Positions 13,253-22,042 of a stretch of 64,000 nucleotides of DNA are shown piece by piece. Made by a program: the position numbers and the translations under genes. The notes under the pieces were generated by a model. It was not told the origin of the DNA and searched no databases. It worked only from the letters and a program-made list of their open reading frames with translations. The stretch is from Akkermansia biwaensis (GTDB lineage: Bacteria; Verrucomicrobiota; Verrucomicrobiia; Verrucomicrobiales; Akkermansiaceae), in assembly GCF_026072915.1 (NCBI RefSeq), contig NZ_AP025943.1:3038001-3102000 (forward strand). Direction: 5' to 3'. Each line of letters starts with the position of its first letter. Positions within the stretch are counted from its first letter, which is position 1.

Positions 13253-13876
13253 TCAGGGAAGAAGAATGTCTTCCGTACGCACCACCACATCGCCGGGGTC
13301 CAGCATGGCGTTGACCAGGGAACAGAAGCGGAACTTTTTCACGTCCTCCGCTTTCAGGGGGCGGCATTCCATCCTTCCCCGTTCCAGCAGGAACGCCCGC
13401 TTGGTGCCCGGCAGCAGGAAGGTCTCCGGAGCCACCCAGCGGCAGCCGTCCCCGAATACGACGTTGCTGTAGCGGGTATCCGTCACCAGCCCGTTCCGGA
13501 GAATGAGGGCTTCCTCATCCCCGCCCAATCCCGCGCCCACGGCCTCCAGGGCCGTCCTGTCCTCCCACTTGCAGGAGTAATCCAGGTGCGGAACTTCCAC
13601 GCACACCAGTTTTTTCACCCTGCGGGGGCGGTAGGGTGCAAATACGGGGGCTTTCACCCGTCCCTGCGTGTCGTAGGTAATGTGGCATTTATAGATGCCG
13701 CTGCCGGGGCCCGGACAGAAAGCCAGCACGGCCGCCAGATCCGGCACGGGCGCATCCGCCGCGCCGTACAGCTCCATCGCCTTCCCCACCCTTTCCTGAT
13801 GCCAGGGGAGCAGGCGGGGCGCGCCATCCGCCCACTTCACGGTTTCAAAGATCAAACGGCACATAGACTTTGGCAA
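13253..13876 (-). CDS. pabC: Class IV aminotransferase, probable aminodeoxychorismate lyase
   Basis: 207 residues. The fold is that of PLP fold-type IV enzymes. The likely PLP lysine is in GIYKCHITYD, and the segment RNGLVTDTRYSNVVF matches the family's glutamate/threonine-rich cofactor loop (normally E-x-S-x-N), here with TDTRYSN. Aminodeoxychorismate lyase releases p-aminobenzoate and pyruvate. The assignment rests mostly on context: the start overlaps the 3' end of pabB by 32 bases on the same strand, implying translational coupling, and pabA is divergent next door. It is shorter than E. coli PabC (269 residues) and close to the compact forms fused to PabB in other bacteria. Confidence 0.78.
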   Translation of the reverse strand: MPKSMCRLIFETVKWADGAPRLLPWHQERVGKAMELYGAADAPVPDLAAVLAFCPGPGSGIYKCHITYDTQGRVKAPVFAPYRPRRVKKLVCVEVPHLDYSCKWEDRTALEAVGAGLGGDEEALILRNGLVTDTRYSNVVFGDGCRWVAPETFLLPGTKRAFLLERGRMECRPLKAEDVKKFRFCSLVNAMLDPGDVVVRTEDILLP

Positions 13877-14861
13877 TTGCTTCCCGGTATTCCTCTTCCA
13901 TCCGACTCATCACGGTGATTCCCCCTCCGCTTTTATAGACAAGGTTCGCCCCGTCCTCCTCCATGAAGCGGATAGCTACGGCGGAGTCCAGGTCCCTTCC
14001 GTTGAAAAAGCCGAATATCCCCGTATAAAATCCGCGCTCCATGTCTTCCGCCTCCGCAATGGCGCGGCAGGTGGCTTCCTTCGGCGCGCCCGTCACGCTT
14101 CCGGCGGGGAGCAATGCCATCATGATCTCCCCCAGGCGGGAAGGCCAGTTTTCAGGCAAGGCGCCGCAAATCTCGGAGCTGCATTGCAGAATCGTCCCTC
14201 CGCGCGTTTCCACGGGGCTGATGTAGCGGTAGCGCTTCACCCGCACCCGGGAGGCCACCATGGAGAGGTCGTTCCGCATCAAGTCCACAATGGTGGCGGA
14301 TTCCCGGTTTTCCTTTTCATCTTCCTCCAGCCAGCGCCGGGCTTCCGGAGTGGCGGCATCAGCCGTTCCCTTCATGGGAAACGTGGCGATTTCCCGCCCC
14401 CGCACCCTCACGAACGGTTCCGGGGAAAAGCAGGCGCAGGCGCGGCCATGCACTCCGGAAACGGAGGCATCCGGTCCCAGCAGCATCCTGTACGGGGCCC
14501 GCGCGAAGCGGAACAGGTGGGGAAGCGTCAAATTAGTCTTTACCGGAGTGGCCACGCACAGGTTGAGCAGATAAGAATCCCCGCGCAGCAGATGGGCGCG
14601 CACGGAAGAGAAGGCGGCGGCATACCGGGACAGGGGACAGGGAACAGGATCAAAACGGATTTGCTCCGGGAGAGGGGGACAGTCCCGCAATCCGCCGCGT
14701 TCCCCCAGCGGCAGGGAAAAGGCCGCGGAGCGCCCCTGCCCCCCATCTTTCCTTTCAAAGAGCAGGTTGTGCTCCAAATCATGGGAAATCACGAAGAAAA
14801 ACGGAGCGCCGGCCCGGCCCAGGCCATTCATGCGGCGGATGGTTTCTTCCCGTGTGTACAT
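13845..14861 (-). CDS. pabB: Aminodeoxychorismate synthase component I
   Basis: 338 residues, the short chorismate-binding form lacking most of the N-terminal domain of TrpE. It aminates chorismate to 4-amino-4-deoxychorismate with ammonia from PabA. Visible signatures are FPMKGT (the PIKGT-type motif whose lysine marks PabB over TrpE), ENRESATIVDLMRNDL, GGTILQCSSEI, and the conserved block GSVTGAPKEATCRAI followed by GFYTGIFGFF. The gene overlaps pabC by 32 bases downstream and is divergent from pabA with a gap of only 30 bases, so promoters for both directions must be embedded in or overlap the coding ends. Confidence 0.93.
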   Translation of the reverse strand: MYTREETIRRMNGLGRAGAPFFFVISHDLEHNLLFERKDGGQGRSAAFSLPLGERGGLRDCPPLPEQIRFDPVPCPLSRYAAAFSSVRAHLLRGDSYLLNLCVATPVKTNLTLPHLFRFARAPYRMLLGPDASVSGVHGRACACFSPEPFVRVRGREIATFPMKGTADAATPEARRWLEEDEKENRESATIVDLMRNDLSMVASRVRVKRYRYISPVETRGGTILQCSSEICGALPENWPSRLGEIMMALLPAGSVTGAPKEATCRAIAEAEDMERGFYTGIFGFFNGRDLDSAVAIRFMEEDGANLVYKSGGGITVMSRMEEEYREAIAKVYVPFDL

Positions 14862-14891
14862 TGGCGGGATTTACTTTATCATGTGCGCGCC

Positions 14892-15485
14892 ATGAGTCAA
14901 CCGAACGTCTGGATCATCGATCACCGGGATTCCTTTACCTGGAACCTCGCGGAACTGGCCGCGGCCACGGGCATGGCCGTTCCGCGCGTGGTCCCCCATG
15001 ATTCTCCCGGCCTGGAACACGCGGTGCGGAAGGGGGAAAAGGTCATCCTCTCCCCCGGTCCGGGCGTGGTGCACGATTCCTGCCACCGGGCTACCTTCCG
15101 CCTGCTGCGCCGCCTGCCGCCGGATATTCCGGTGCTGGGGGTCTGCCTGGGGCATCAAATCCTGGGCGTCCATTTCGGAGCCGCTCTGGAACAACTCCCA
15201 AGCCCGCTCCACGGTGCGCGGGCGCAGATACGCCGCTGCGGCCCGTCTCCCCTTTTTGCCGGGCTCCCGGAGGAGTTCCCCGCGGGCCTGTATCATTCCT
15301 GGCGCCTGTCACGGGAATCCTGGCCGGATGAGCTGATTGTCACGGCGGAGGACGGCCGGGGCCATATCCAGGCCATCCGGCACCGGACCCGCCCCCTATA
15401 CGGCATCCAGTTTCACCCGGAATCCATCCTGACTCCGTCCGGCAGCCTCATGATGCGCAATTTCCTGGCGCTTTCTCAGGAATAA
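14892..15485 (+). CDS. pabA: Aminodeoxychorismate synthase glutaminase subunit
   Basis: 197 residues, a stand-alone class I glutamine amidotransferase. The catalytic triad is complete: C85 in GVCLGHQ, H175 and E177 in FHPES. The oxyanion segment SPGPG is present near residue 55. It supplies ammonia to PabB, whose gene lies divergently 30 bases away. The start at 14892 gives the standard N-terminus (MSQPNVWIIDHRDSFTWNLA); the frame is open upstream only because it runs antisense to pabB. It could also serve anthranilate synthase, as PabA/TrpG do in several bacteria. Confidence 0.92.
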   Translation: MSQPNVWIIDHRDSFTWNLAELAAATGMAVPRVVPHDSPGLEHAVRKGEKVILSPGPGVVHDSCHRATFRLLRRLPPDIPVLGVCLGHQILGVHFGAALEQLPSPLHGARAQIRRCGPSPLFAGLPEEFPAGLYHSWRLSRESWPDELIVTAEDGRGHIQAIRHRTRPLYGIQFHPESILTPSGSLMMRNFLALSQE

Positions 15486-15621
15486 AGGAGGGGCGGCAGC
15501 GTACGCGGGAATTTCCCCATGCCCGGAACGGGGATGAACAGGAGCGCGCCGGGAGTTGTCTCATTCCTGTACATGTCCGGCGCACTCCGCAGTCCGGCCC
15601 ATCCATTACAGCCTCCATTTC

Positions 15622-16758
15622 ATGAATACACAGGATGAACTCAAGATCAGGGACATGGAAATCCTGTTCCAGCCCTTCCATTCACGCAAGCTTGACACCC
15701 CCACGCGCATCGTCCTGCCGGCCATGACCCGGGGATTTTCCCCCGGCGGCGCGCCCACGGACGAGGTGGCCGCCTACTACCAGCGCCGGGCCAAACATGA
15801 AGTGGGCCTCATCATCACGGAAGGCACGTTTATTGACGAGCCGAGCGCCTCCCCTTCCTCCAACTATCCCAATTTTTTCGGCGGCGCGCCGCTCCGGGGC
15901 TGGAAAAAAGTGCTGGAAGCCGTCCACACGACGGATTGCAAGATAGCCCCCCAGCTCTGGCACGTGGGCATGGCGCGGCCGTTCAAGGGAGAGAACCTTC
16001 CCAACCCGGAACTTCCGCCCATCGGGCCTTCCGGCATTGACGTGAATACGCTCCGGCAGACGACGGACCCCATGAGCGCCGCCAAGATAGAAGAGGTGAT
16101 CGACGCGTTTGCCCGTGCGGCCGCGGACGCCAAAAGGCTGGGATTCGACGGGGTGGAGATTCACGGGGCCCACGGCTACCTGATCGACCAGTTTTTCTGG
16201 AAGGAAACCAACAGGAGAACGGACGAGTACGGGGGAGACCTGGTGGGGCGCACCCGCTTTGCCAGCCGCATCATTCATGCCGTCCGCAAGGCGGTAGGCA
16301 GCCAGTTCCCCATTATTTTCCGCTTTTCCCAGTGGAAAACCGGGCATTACGACGCCAAGCTGGCGCGTACGCCCGTGGAACTGGAAGATTTCCTGACGCC
16401 CCTGACGGAAGCGGGCGTGGATATTTTCGACTGCTCCACGCGCCGGTTCTGGGAACCGGAGTTCGAAGGCTCCCGCCTGAATCTGGCGGGCTGGACCAAG
16501 AAGCTTACGGGCAAGCCGGCCATTTCCGTCGGCTCCGTGGGGCTTAACCGGGAATTCACGAATGTTTTCGACGGAGGCCCGGAGGCGGAAACGGCCAGCA
16601 TCGAGCCCCTTGTGGAACGGATGCAGGCAGGCGAGTTCGACCTCATCGCCGTGGGGCGCGCCCTGCTGGCGGATGCGGAGTGGGCGCAGAAAATCCACCA
16701 TTCACGGGAAAAGGAAATCCGCCAGTTCACGAAGGAGGCCCTCCAGTCCCTGAGCTGA
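15622..16758 (+). CDS. NADH:flavin oxidoreductase, Old Yellow Enzyme family
   Basis: 378 residues. An FMN barrel of the OYE family that reduces activated alkenes or related electrophiles with NAD(P)H. Seen in order: PTRIVLPAMTRGF at the first strand, APQLWHVGM with the expected tryptophan-histidine, then the signature HGAHGYLIDQFFW with the FMN/substrate-binding histidine, NRRTDEYGG, and DLIAVGRALLAD near the C-terminus for phosphate binding. There is no iron-sulfur domain, so it is the short form. The start at 15622 is preferred over the upstream start because the extra 22 residues look unrelated. A second possible start is the MEILFQPF methionine 12 residues further in. Physiological substrate unknown. 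Confidence 0.88.
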   Translation: MNTQDELKIRDMEILFQPFHSRKLDTPTRIVLPAMTRGFSPGGAPTDEVAAYYQRRAKHEVGLIITEGTFIDEPSASPSSNYPNFFGGAPLRGWKKVLEAVHTTDCKIAPQLWHVGMARPFKGENLPNPELPPIGPSGIDVNTLRQTTDPMSAAKIEEVIDAFARAAADAKRLGFDGVEIHGAHGYLIDQFFWKETNRRTDEYGGDLVGRTRFASRIIHAVRKAVGSQFPIIFRFSQWKTGHYDAKLARTPVELEDFLTPLTEAGVDIFDCSTRRFWEPEFEGSRLNLAGWTKKLTGKPAISVGSVGLNREFTNVFDGGPEAETASIEPLVERMQAGEFDLIAVGRALLADAEWAQKIHHSREKEIRQFTKEALQSLS

Positions 16759-16854
16759 AAAACGGGTTCCTGCGGAAAAAGCACACGGGAGACAGTCCGC
16801 TTCAGGAATGTTCCCGGTCATTTCATGGGACCGTGCCGCCGGAGGCAACGGACA

Positions 16855-17803
16855 TTACGGGGACGGATACAGGCGCTTCACGCGCCCGTTCCATTGCAGG
16901 CCATAGACGGCTCCTTTTCTGAAGATGTAGTCGCCGAGAAACCGTTCGGACGACTCGTCACTGCTGTCAAGAGCGGTGGATCCCCGTGCCGCCTCCCGTT
17001 TCCGCCGAATGTCATAGACGGCCCATGTGGAGGATTTCCTCGTTTTCATGCAGATAAACAATTCATGATCATTCAGCCATTTGATGCTTGAGAGTCCCAT
17101 GTCTTCATAAGACCCCAATTCCGTGAGCGTTCCGTCCTCAAGAGAAACAAGGCCCAGGAAATCGCTGACCAGAATGGGGGTCCTCCCCGGAGATTCCGCG
17201 GTAGTAAAACACCGGGATTTTTCCCTTGCGGGCGTCCAGACTGCATTTACGGATATGCAGTTTTCTGAAATGATGATTTATTTTCAGGGAGGGAGCACTG
17301 GCGTCCTGTGATTTTTCCAGCAGGAAGACGTCTCCCCCGTCTCCGAAGAAGAAGGTATGATATTCACGCGGAACGGTGCGGGAGTAGTCAAAGTACCCGG
17401 TAGTTTTTTTATATTCACTGAAGGGCCGCATCATGTTCCCGCTGTCGTCACGGCGTTCCAAATCCAGGATTTCACGGACGTTTCCGAGCAAGGGAAGCTC
17501 TTTCATTTCCTCAAATACCAGACGCGTTCCGTCCTTGGGAAACACTTCAAACGGACGGTCCCCATTCAGAACGCAAGCCGTGCCCTCCGGAGAGCGCAGT
17601 ACCCGGATGCGGAACAGGGAGGCTTCCTCCTTCACCCTGGAGCCGGGGGATGCATATACGGTGCAGCGCCGCCACGGAACGACCTCCCCTTTTTCCGGGG
17701 ATGCCGCCTTTTCACGCGCCGGGGCGTCATCTGAGGACCGTGTCTCCGTGTCCGGCACCAACCACAGGAACGGAATCAGGGCAGTTGCGGGGAAAATTTT
17801 CAT
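16855..17803 (-). pseudogene. Secreted hypothetical protein broken by a one-base frameshift
   Basis: Two adjacent minus-strand frames make one protein. The upstream part starts at 17803 with a signal-peptide-like N-terminus (MKIFPATALIPFLWLV) and runs well into GKIPVFYYRGISG. Then it leaves the coding frame and stops at 17138. The other frame picks up immediately as TPILVSDFLGLVSLEDG and LGSYEDMGLSSIKWLND and runs to the stop at 16855. The switch falls at the C4 at 17185-17188 (G4 on the coding strand); one G fewer would join the halves as GISG-R-TPILV. The intact protein would have about 315 residues. No family recognised. It could be a true loss, a sequencing error, or phase switching, though a run of four is short for that. 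Confidence 0.75.
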
Positions 17804-17924
17804 GGTTCATTCATTATTTAATGATTACAAATATAGGGAGAGGATTTTGAAAGACATGGACCGGAACCTCTCCACTCTTCATCCCTGATTAACACGCGCA
17901 TCCCACAGCGCAAGGAAATTCACC

Positions 17925-18662
17925 CTATTGCCCAGGGAGTTTTTCAACGGACGCCGTTTCTTCTTCCCTCTTCTTTTTCCGGGGGCGCACGGTCAGATAC
18001 AGCAGCCTCAGCACGACCAGGGCCGGGATTTGGAGCGTCAGCAGATACCAGGGCGCGGGACCGAAGTATTCCAGAACGCTTCCCTCCGGGGCGTACCGGG
18101 TAAATCCGTAATTCGTTCCCAGCCAGATATTGACGGGAATAATCAGGAGAAGGTAGGCGTCGCACAGGAGCAGGGTTTTCACGTCGTCCCACGGGCGGGC
18201 GCGCCATTCCAGCACCAGCGGCAGATACAGGGCGGAAATAAACAGAAGGCCGTGCCCTATGAAGAAAGCGAAGAAGGCGGCGGAAGGAAAACCTTCATAC
18301 AGCATGGGGGTGATCAGCCCCTGGATGCTGGCCGTCAGCACGCCGAAGTACGCCGCGGCGCATGCCCAGGGCCTGCGGTACCACAGGGCAATGAAGCACA
18401 CCAGCGTCATCAGGCTGCAAAAATGCAGGGGAAGCCTGTCCTGCCAGGGCTCCCAGTGTTCCCGGACGATGCGCCCGAACGTTTCCGCCAGGAAAGTCAG
18501 CAGAAAGACGGCCCCCAGCACCTTGCCCACCAGTATCCGCTTTTCCATCCGGAGACGGCGGCCGCCCCACAGCAGGATTGCGGCGGCCAGAGCCACCGCC
18601 CCGAGCGCCGCCCAGTGGACCAGGCTCCAGCGGATGAACAAGGGTGAAACGTCGTCATTCAT
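17925..18662 (-). CDS. Integral membrane protein, YwaF/TIGR02206 type
   Basis: 245 residues with about six membrane segments. The family markers are clear: LPLHFCSLMTLVCF in the third segment, GTNYGFTRYAPEGSVLEYFGP before the last segment, and PWYLLTLQIPALVVL. The C-terminus is a basic tail. Function is not established for the family. It starts 15 bases after the stop of the NimA-like gene on the same strand, so the two are probably cotranscribed. Confidence 0.85.
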   Translation of the reverse strand: MNDDVSPLFIRWSLVHWAALGAVALAAAILLWGGRRLRMEKRILVGKVLGAVFLLTFLAETFGRIVREHWEPWQDRLPLHFCSLMTLVCFIALWYRRPWACAAAYFGVLTASIQGLITPMLYEGFPSAAFFAFFIGHGLLFISALYLPLVLEWRARPWDDVKTLLLCDAYLLLIIPVNIWLGTNYGFTRYAPEGSVLEYFGPAPWYLLTLQIPALVVLRLLYLTVRPRKKKREEETASVEKLPGQ

Positions 18663-18677
18663 AAATCACCAGGAATA

Positions 18678-19178
18678 TCAACGATCGACGGGACCGGGGG
18701 GAACATCCGGCCGCGCACGGAGTTTTCCGCTGACGGATTCCGCTTTCAGGCGCAGGACGCAGACGGTGCGCGCCATGGACGGCGTCAAGGCCGCTTCCCG
18801 TCCGGTCTGGTGCAGCATGATGCGGTTCAGGGCATGAATCTTTTCCGCGTCTTTTTCAAGAATTTCCACCATTCCACGCCCCATGACGCTGCAATAGGAA
18901 TAGCCGTACTGGCAGGGCGTATTCCCCTCCACCAGCAGATGATTCCCGTCCATTTCAAAAGCGGCTTTCGGGTTATTCCGCAGAATGTCCAGCTTCCGTC
19001 CCTCCCTGGCGCAGTGGAAAAACAGGTGCAGGGCTCCGTCCCGTTCCTCATACCCGAAATTCAGGGGGACGACATACACTTCCTCCCCGTCCCACAGGCC
19101 AAGGCGGCACACCTTGCACTGCGAGATCATGGCCAGCAGGTCTTCCCTCCGGCGGACTTCCCTGTCTTTTCTTCTCAT
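18678..19178 (-). CDS. Pyridoxamine 5'-phosphate oxidase-like flavoprotein (NimA type)
   Basis: 166 residues from the chosen start at 19178. The first residues, MRRKDREV then CKVCRLGLWDGEEVYVVPLNFGYE, are the standard opening of the NimA-like split-barrel family, so the 97 upstream residues of open frame are not part of it. NimA proteins bind flavin or haem, and some reduce 5-nitroimidazoles; most chromosomal members have no proven role. The middle segment KAAFEMDGNHLLVEG and the YCSVMGRGMVEIL strand also fit. Followed after 15 bases by the YwaF-type gene. Confidence 0.85.
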   Translation of the reverse strand: MRRKDREVRRREDLLAMISQCKVCRLGLWDGEEVYVVPLNFGYEERDGALHLFFHCAREGRKLDILRNNPKAAFEMDGNHLLVEGNTPCQYGYSYCSVMGRGMVEILEKDAEKIHALNRIMLHQTGREAALTPSMARTVCVLRLKAESVSGKLRARPDVPPGPVDR

Positions 19179-19602
19179 CACCTGACAGTATTCATTGATT
19201 TTTCCGCACGGAAAGAGAAGCATTCCAGCGCAGGGAACGACGACGGGAAACGGAAGGAAAGCCCCCCATTCATCGGGGGCCGGCATGTATGGAAAAGGAG
19301 ATGGCCGCTCATGGAACCGGAAGGACTGGCTCCGGCAGGAATACAAAAAAACAGTCTGCCGGGAAAGCTTTTTACCGGGGAAAGCGGGCTTTTCCGGAAT
19401 GGCGGAAATGACGCAGGGCGGGCCGCTCTCCGCCAAAATGTCCAGCATGGCAGCATGATCCGTACGCATCAGCAGTCAACCGCCGGGGATAAAAAATCTG
19501 GAAACCAAACGTTAAAAATGTTAGAAGATAACTTAATGCATGATGCAGATAAGGATATCCATTTAAGAATTTTTCATCCGCAGAAATACGAAGCGAATCG
19601 GG
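19179..19602. other. Intergenic region between divergent genes
   Basis: 424 bases between the NimA-like gene (minus) and the hypothetical gene at 19603 (plus). Open frames exist on both strands but look like chance frames in GC-rich DNA. The left part is GC-rich; the last 100 bases before 19603 are AT-rich and probably hold its promoter. A short segment GGGAAAGCTTTTTACCGGGG near 19366 recurs in similar form after the hypothetical gene near 20155. Confidence 0.4.
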
Positions 19603-20151
19603 ATGCCAAAGAGAGTAAAGAATACCTTGCTAAAAATCAGCATATGGCTCCTTCCCGGAGCCATGCTTATCCTGTTTTTTGTTTTTTCTCCGGATCTGCA
19701 CGGAAAAGAGCCATGGGCCGTTGGCATGCACAATCAGCACGGAATACCCGTGGAAGGCATCATTTCCGTTGAAAGGGACAATACGCTGCTGCAGAAATTC
19801 CTGAACCCGGTCGGATGTTTTTATCATGGCAAGTATGTCGTCAGAACGGCCCTTGTCAGAGGGAAAGGAAATTTAAAGGGGATCAGAAACGGCGATCAAA
19901 TAGTGGTGTTTGCCCATAGAAGCATCCTGCCCCTGATGCTGAACGTCAAGGGAACAGACATCCTGCTGGATGCCGAAGGCTTGTCTTCCGCTCCCGAAAG
20001 TACGACTCTCCTTCCGGATGACTGGTGCATCATTTTTACCTGTGAAGCCAGAGACGGGAAAATCAGCCTCATAGCGGTTGGATACGCGTGGTCCGGGGAA
20101 GGAATCCGGCAGTGCCAATCCATGAAGCTCCTGAAGGACAAGGCCGATTAA
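19603..20151 (+). CDS. Membrane-anchored hypothetical protein
   Basis: 182 residues. After a basic N-terminus (MPKRVKNTLLK) one hydrophobic segment (ISIWLLPGAMLILFFVF, about residues 12-28) acts as a signal anchor. The rest is a small soluble domain with strands such as NGDQIVVFAHRSILPLMLNV and DDWCIIFTCEARDGKISLIAVGYAW. No family recognised. Base composition is more AT-rich than its neighbours and it is flanked by two similar short repeats (near 19366 and 20155), which may mark an inserted segment. Probably a real gene. Confidence 0.6.
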   Translation: MPKRVKNTLLKISIWLLPGAMLILFFVFSPDLHGKEPWAVGMHNQHGIPVEGIISVERDNTLLQKFLNPVGCFYHGKYVVRTALVRGKGNLKGIRNGDQIVVFAHRSILPLMLNVKGTDILLDAEGLSSAPESTTLLPDDWCIIFTCEARDGKISLIAVGYAWSGEGIRQCQSMKLLKDKAD

Positions 20152-20198
20152 CAGGGAAGCTTTTTACCGGGAATACCCGCATTTCCTGAACAGGACCC

Positions 20199-20702
20199 TC
20201 ACGGGAGGCCGCCCGGTTCCGCTACATCCGCAAAGGAAGCATCCGCCGCCTGGAGCAAATCCGCGGGGGCAAGTTCGATCTGGCATCCCAGGCGCCCCCC
20301 GCTCACCACGATTTCCGGCAGGGCTTCCGCGCCGGAGTCAATCACGGTGGGATATTTTTTCTTCATGCCCAGGGCCGTACAGCCGCCGCGGACATAACCC
20401 GTCACCGCGGTAATATCCTTCACCGGAATCATGGACAGGGATTTGACTCCCACGGCCCGGGCGGCCTTTTTCAGGGAGAGTTCCGAATCAATGGGAATGA
20501 CGAATACGTAGTATTGGCGGGGAGCCCCCTCCGTCACCAGAGTCTTGTACATCCTTTCCGGCGGCAGTCCCAGGGCCGCCGCCGTGTGCCGGGCGTCCAC
20601 AAATTCCGTACATTCATACGCATAATGCCTGTACGGAACATGAAGCGCGTCCAGCAGCCGCATGGCATTGGTTTTGACATCCCTTTCCTTTTTCCCGGCC
20701 AT
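20199..20702 (-). CDS. ybaK: Cys-tRNA(Pro)/Cys-tRNA(Cys) deacylase
   Basis: 167 residues from the start at 20702, which gives the usual opening (KTNAMRLLDALHVPYRHYAYE). YbaK clears cysteine mischarged on tRNA-Pro by prolyl-tRNA synthetase. The substrate-binding lysine is in the ALGLPPERMYKTLVTEG segment, and the family block YVRGGCTALGMKKKYPTVID is complete. No membrane segment; cytoplasmic. It follows lpxB on the same strand with a gap of 130 bases, and may be independent of it. Confidence 0.92.
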   Translation of the reverse strand: MAGKKERDVKTNAMRLLDALHVPYRHYAYECTEFVDARHTAAALGLPPERMYKTLVTEGAPRQYYVFVIPIDSELSLKKAARAVGVKSLSMIPVKDITAVTGYVRGGCTALGMKKKYPTVIDSGAEALPEIVVSGGRLGCQIELAPADLLQAADASFADVAEPGGLP

Positions 20703-20832
20703 AAGAGCTAAAAAACGTGCCGTGATTTTAGAGAAAATACACGGTTTTGGCAAGGGTCCGCGGGGAAATGCCACTCTGCGGCAGTCTCCGCCACGGCACA
20801 GGCAGGACCGGATGAATGAAGGCTCCTATTCG

Positions 20833-21951
20833 TTATTCGCTCAGCAGGCGGCAGACGGCCTGCGCCGCATGTTCCGCGGCTCCGCCCTGCCCCAGCCTGT
20901 CCGAGGCCCGCTTCATTTCCGCCAGCAGCGCATCCCTGTTTTCCGGAACGAGCAGCCGCTCAATTTCTTCAATGACCTTGTCCGGGGTGAAATCAAACTG
21001 AATCAGTTCCTTCACCACGGGCTTTTCCGCCAGAATGTTCACCATGCCGATGAAGCGGATTTTAATGAGCATGCGGGCCATCCAGTACGTGAGCAGCGGG
21101 ACCTTGTACACGAGCATGTACGGGAGGCGGTGGAGGGCGGCTTCCATCGTGGCGGTGCCGGAGGCCACCACGCCCACCGCGGCGCGGTCCATGAGTTCAT
21201 GGTAACGCCCTACGGTGATGTTGAAGATATCCGGAGACATTCCGGCCTTCCGCGCCATGCCGCGCATTCTTTCCGCCAGGGCCTCATTGGAGGCGGCGGT
21301 CTCAAATTTCAGGTCCGGCCGCGTACGGGAGAGGCGGCGGACAACTTCCGCGAATACGGGGAAATGCCTGTCTATCTCCCGGTTCCGGCTGCCGGGAAAG
21401 AGGCCGACCAGGGACGGTTCCCGCACGCCTTCCTTCCGGATGGCGGCGATTTCGTCCACCAGGGGATGCCCCACGAATTCCGATTTCAATCCGGCCTCCC
21501 GGAACAGGGGGGCTTCAAAGGGGAAAATGCACATCATCAGGTCCAGCGTGCGAACCATTTTGGGAATGCGTCCGCGGTGCCAGGCCCAGACCTGCGGAGA
21601 AATGAAGTAAACGATTTTGGTATGGGGGCAGTATTTGCGGACTTTCTCCGCCATGCGCAGGTTGAATCCCGGATAGTCAATCAGGACCAGGCAATCCGGC
21701 TGGTCACGGCGGATCTGCTCCAGCAGCGCCAGGAAGCGCTTCCTGAACCAGCCGTATTTTTTGGCCACCTCCACAAAGCCGATCACCGCCGCTTCATCCG
21801 CCCAGTCTTCCACCTCCGGGCACAGCGCATGCATGCCGCCGCCGCCCAGCCCCCGGACCTCCAGTCCGGGCATGAGGCGCAGCAGGTTTTTCAGCAACAA
21901 GGCCCCGTGAATATCCCCGCTCTTCTCACCCGCTATAATGTAAAGATTCAT
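20833..21951 (-). CDS. lpxB: Lipid-A-disaccharide synthase
   Basis: 372 residues. LpxB condenses UDP-2,3-diacylglucosamine with lipid X to form the lipid A disaccharide at the inner membrane, so the organism makes lipopolysaccharide. Typical GT19 features: IAGEKSGDIHGA at the N-terminus (AGExSGD), GLGGGGM, the VLIDYPGFNLRMA strand, YFISPQVWAW, FVGHPLVDE, LFPGSRNREI and SGTATMEAAL. The start at 21951 is fixed by the conserved N-terminus; longer open frame upstream is antisense to the DedA gene. Divergent from that gene with about 90 bases between. Confidence 0.95.
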   Translation of the reverse strand: MNLYIIAGEKSGDIHGALLLKNLLRLMPGLEVRGLGGGGMHALCPEVEDWADEAAVIGFVEVAKKYGWFRKRFLALLEQIRRDQPDCLVLIDYPGFNLRMAEKVRKYCPHTKIVYFISPQVWAWHRGRIPKMVRTLDLMMCIFPFEAPLFREAGLKSEFVGHPLVDEIAAIRKEGVREPSLVGLFPGSRNREIDRHFPVFAEVVRRLSRTRPDLKFETAASNEALAERMRGMARKAGMSPDIFNITVGRYHELMDRAAVGVVASGTATMEAALHRLPYMLVYKVPLLTYWMARMLIKIRFIGMVNILAEKPVVKELIQFDFTPDKVIEEIERLLVPENRDALLAEMKRASDRLGQGGAAEHAAQAVCRLLSE

Positions 21952-22042
21952 AATACTCTGGAACGACGCGCGCCGTACGCCTGCGGATTTTATCCGCTCT
22001 CCTCCAGCGAGGCAATAAAAGACTTTTCTTTCAAGGATTTTA

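Noticed and set aside
14184-14891. Extended N-terminus of pabA
   Set aside because: The extra 236 codons lie antisense to pabB, and the conserved PabA N-terminus starts at 14892.
19195-19458. 87-residue plus-strand open frame upstream of the hypothetical gene
   Set aside because: No protein-like features, no conserved segment and an antisense frame open as well; probably chance.
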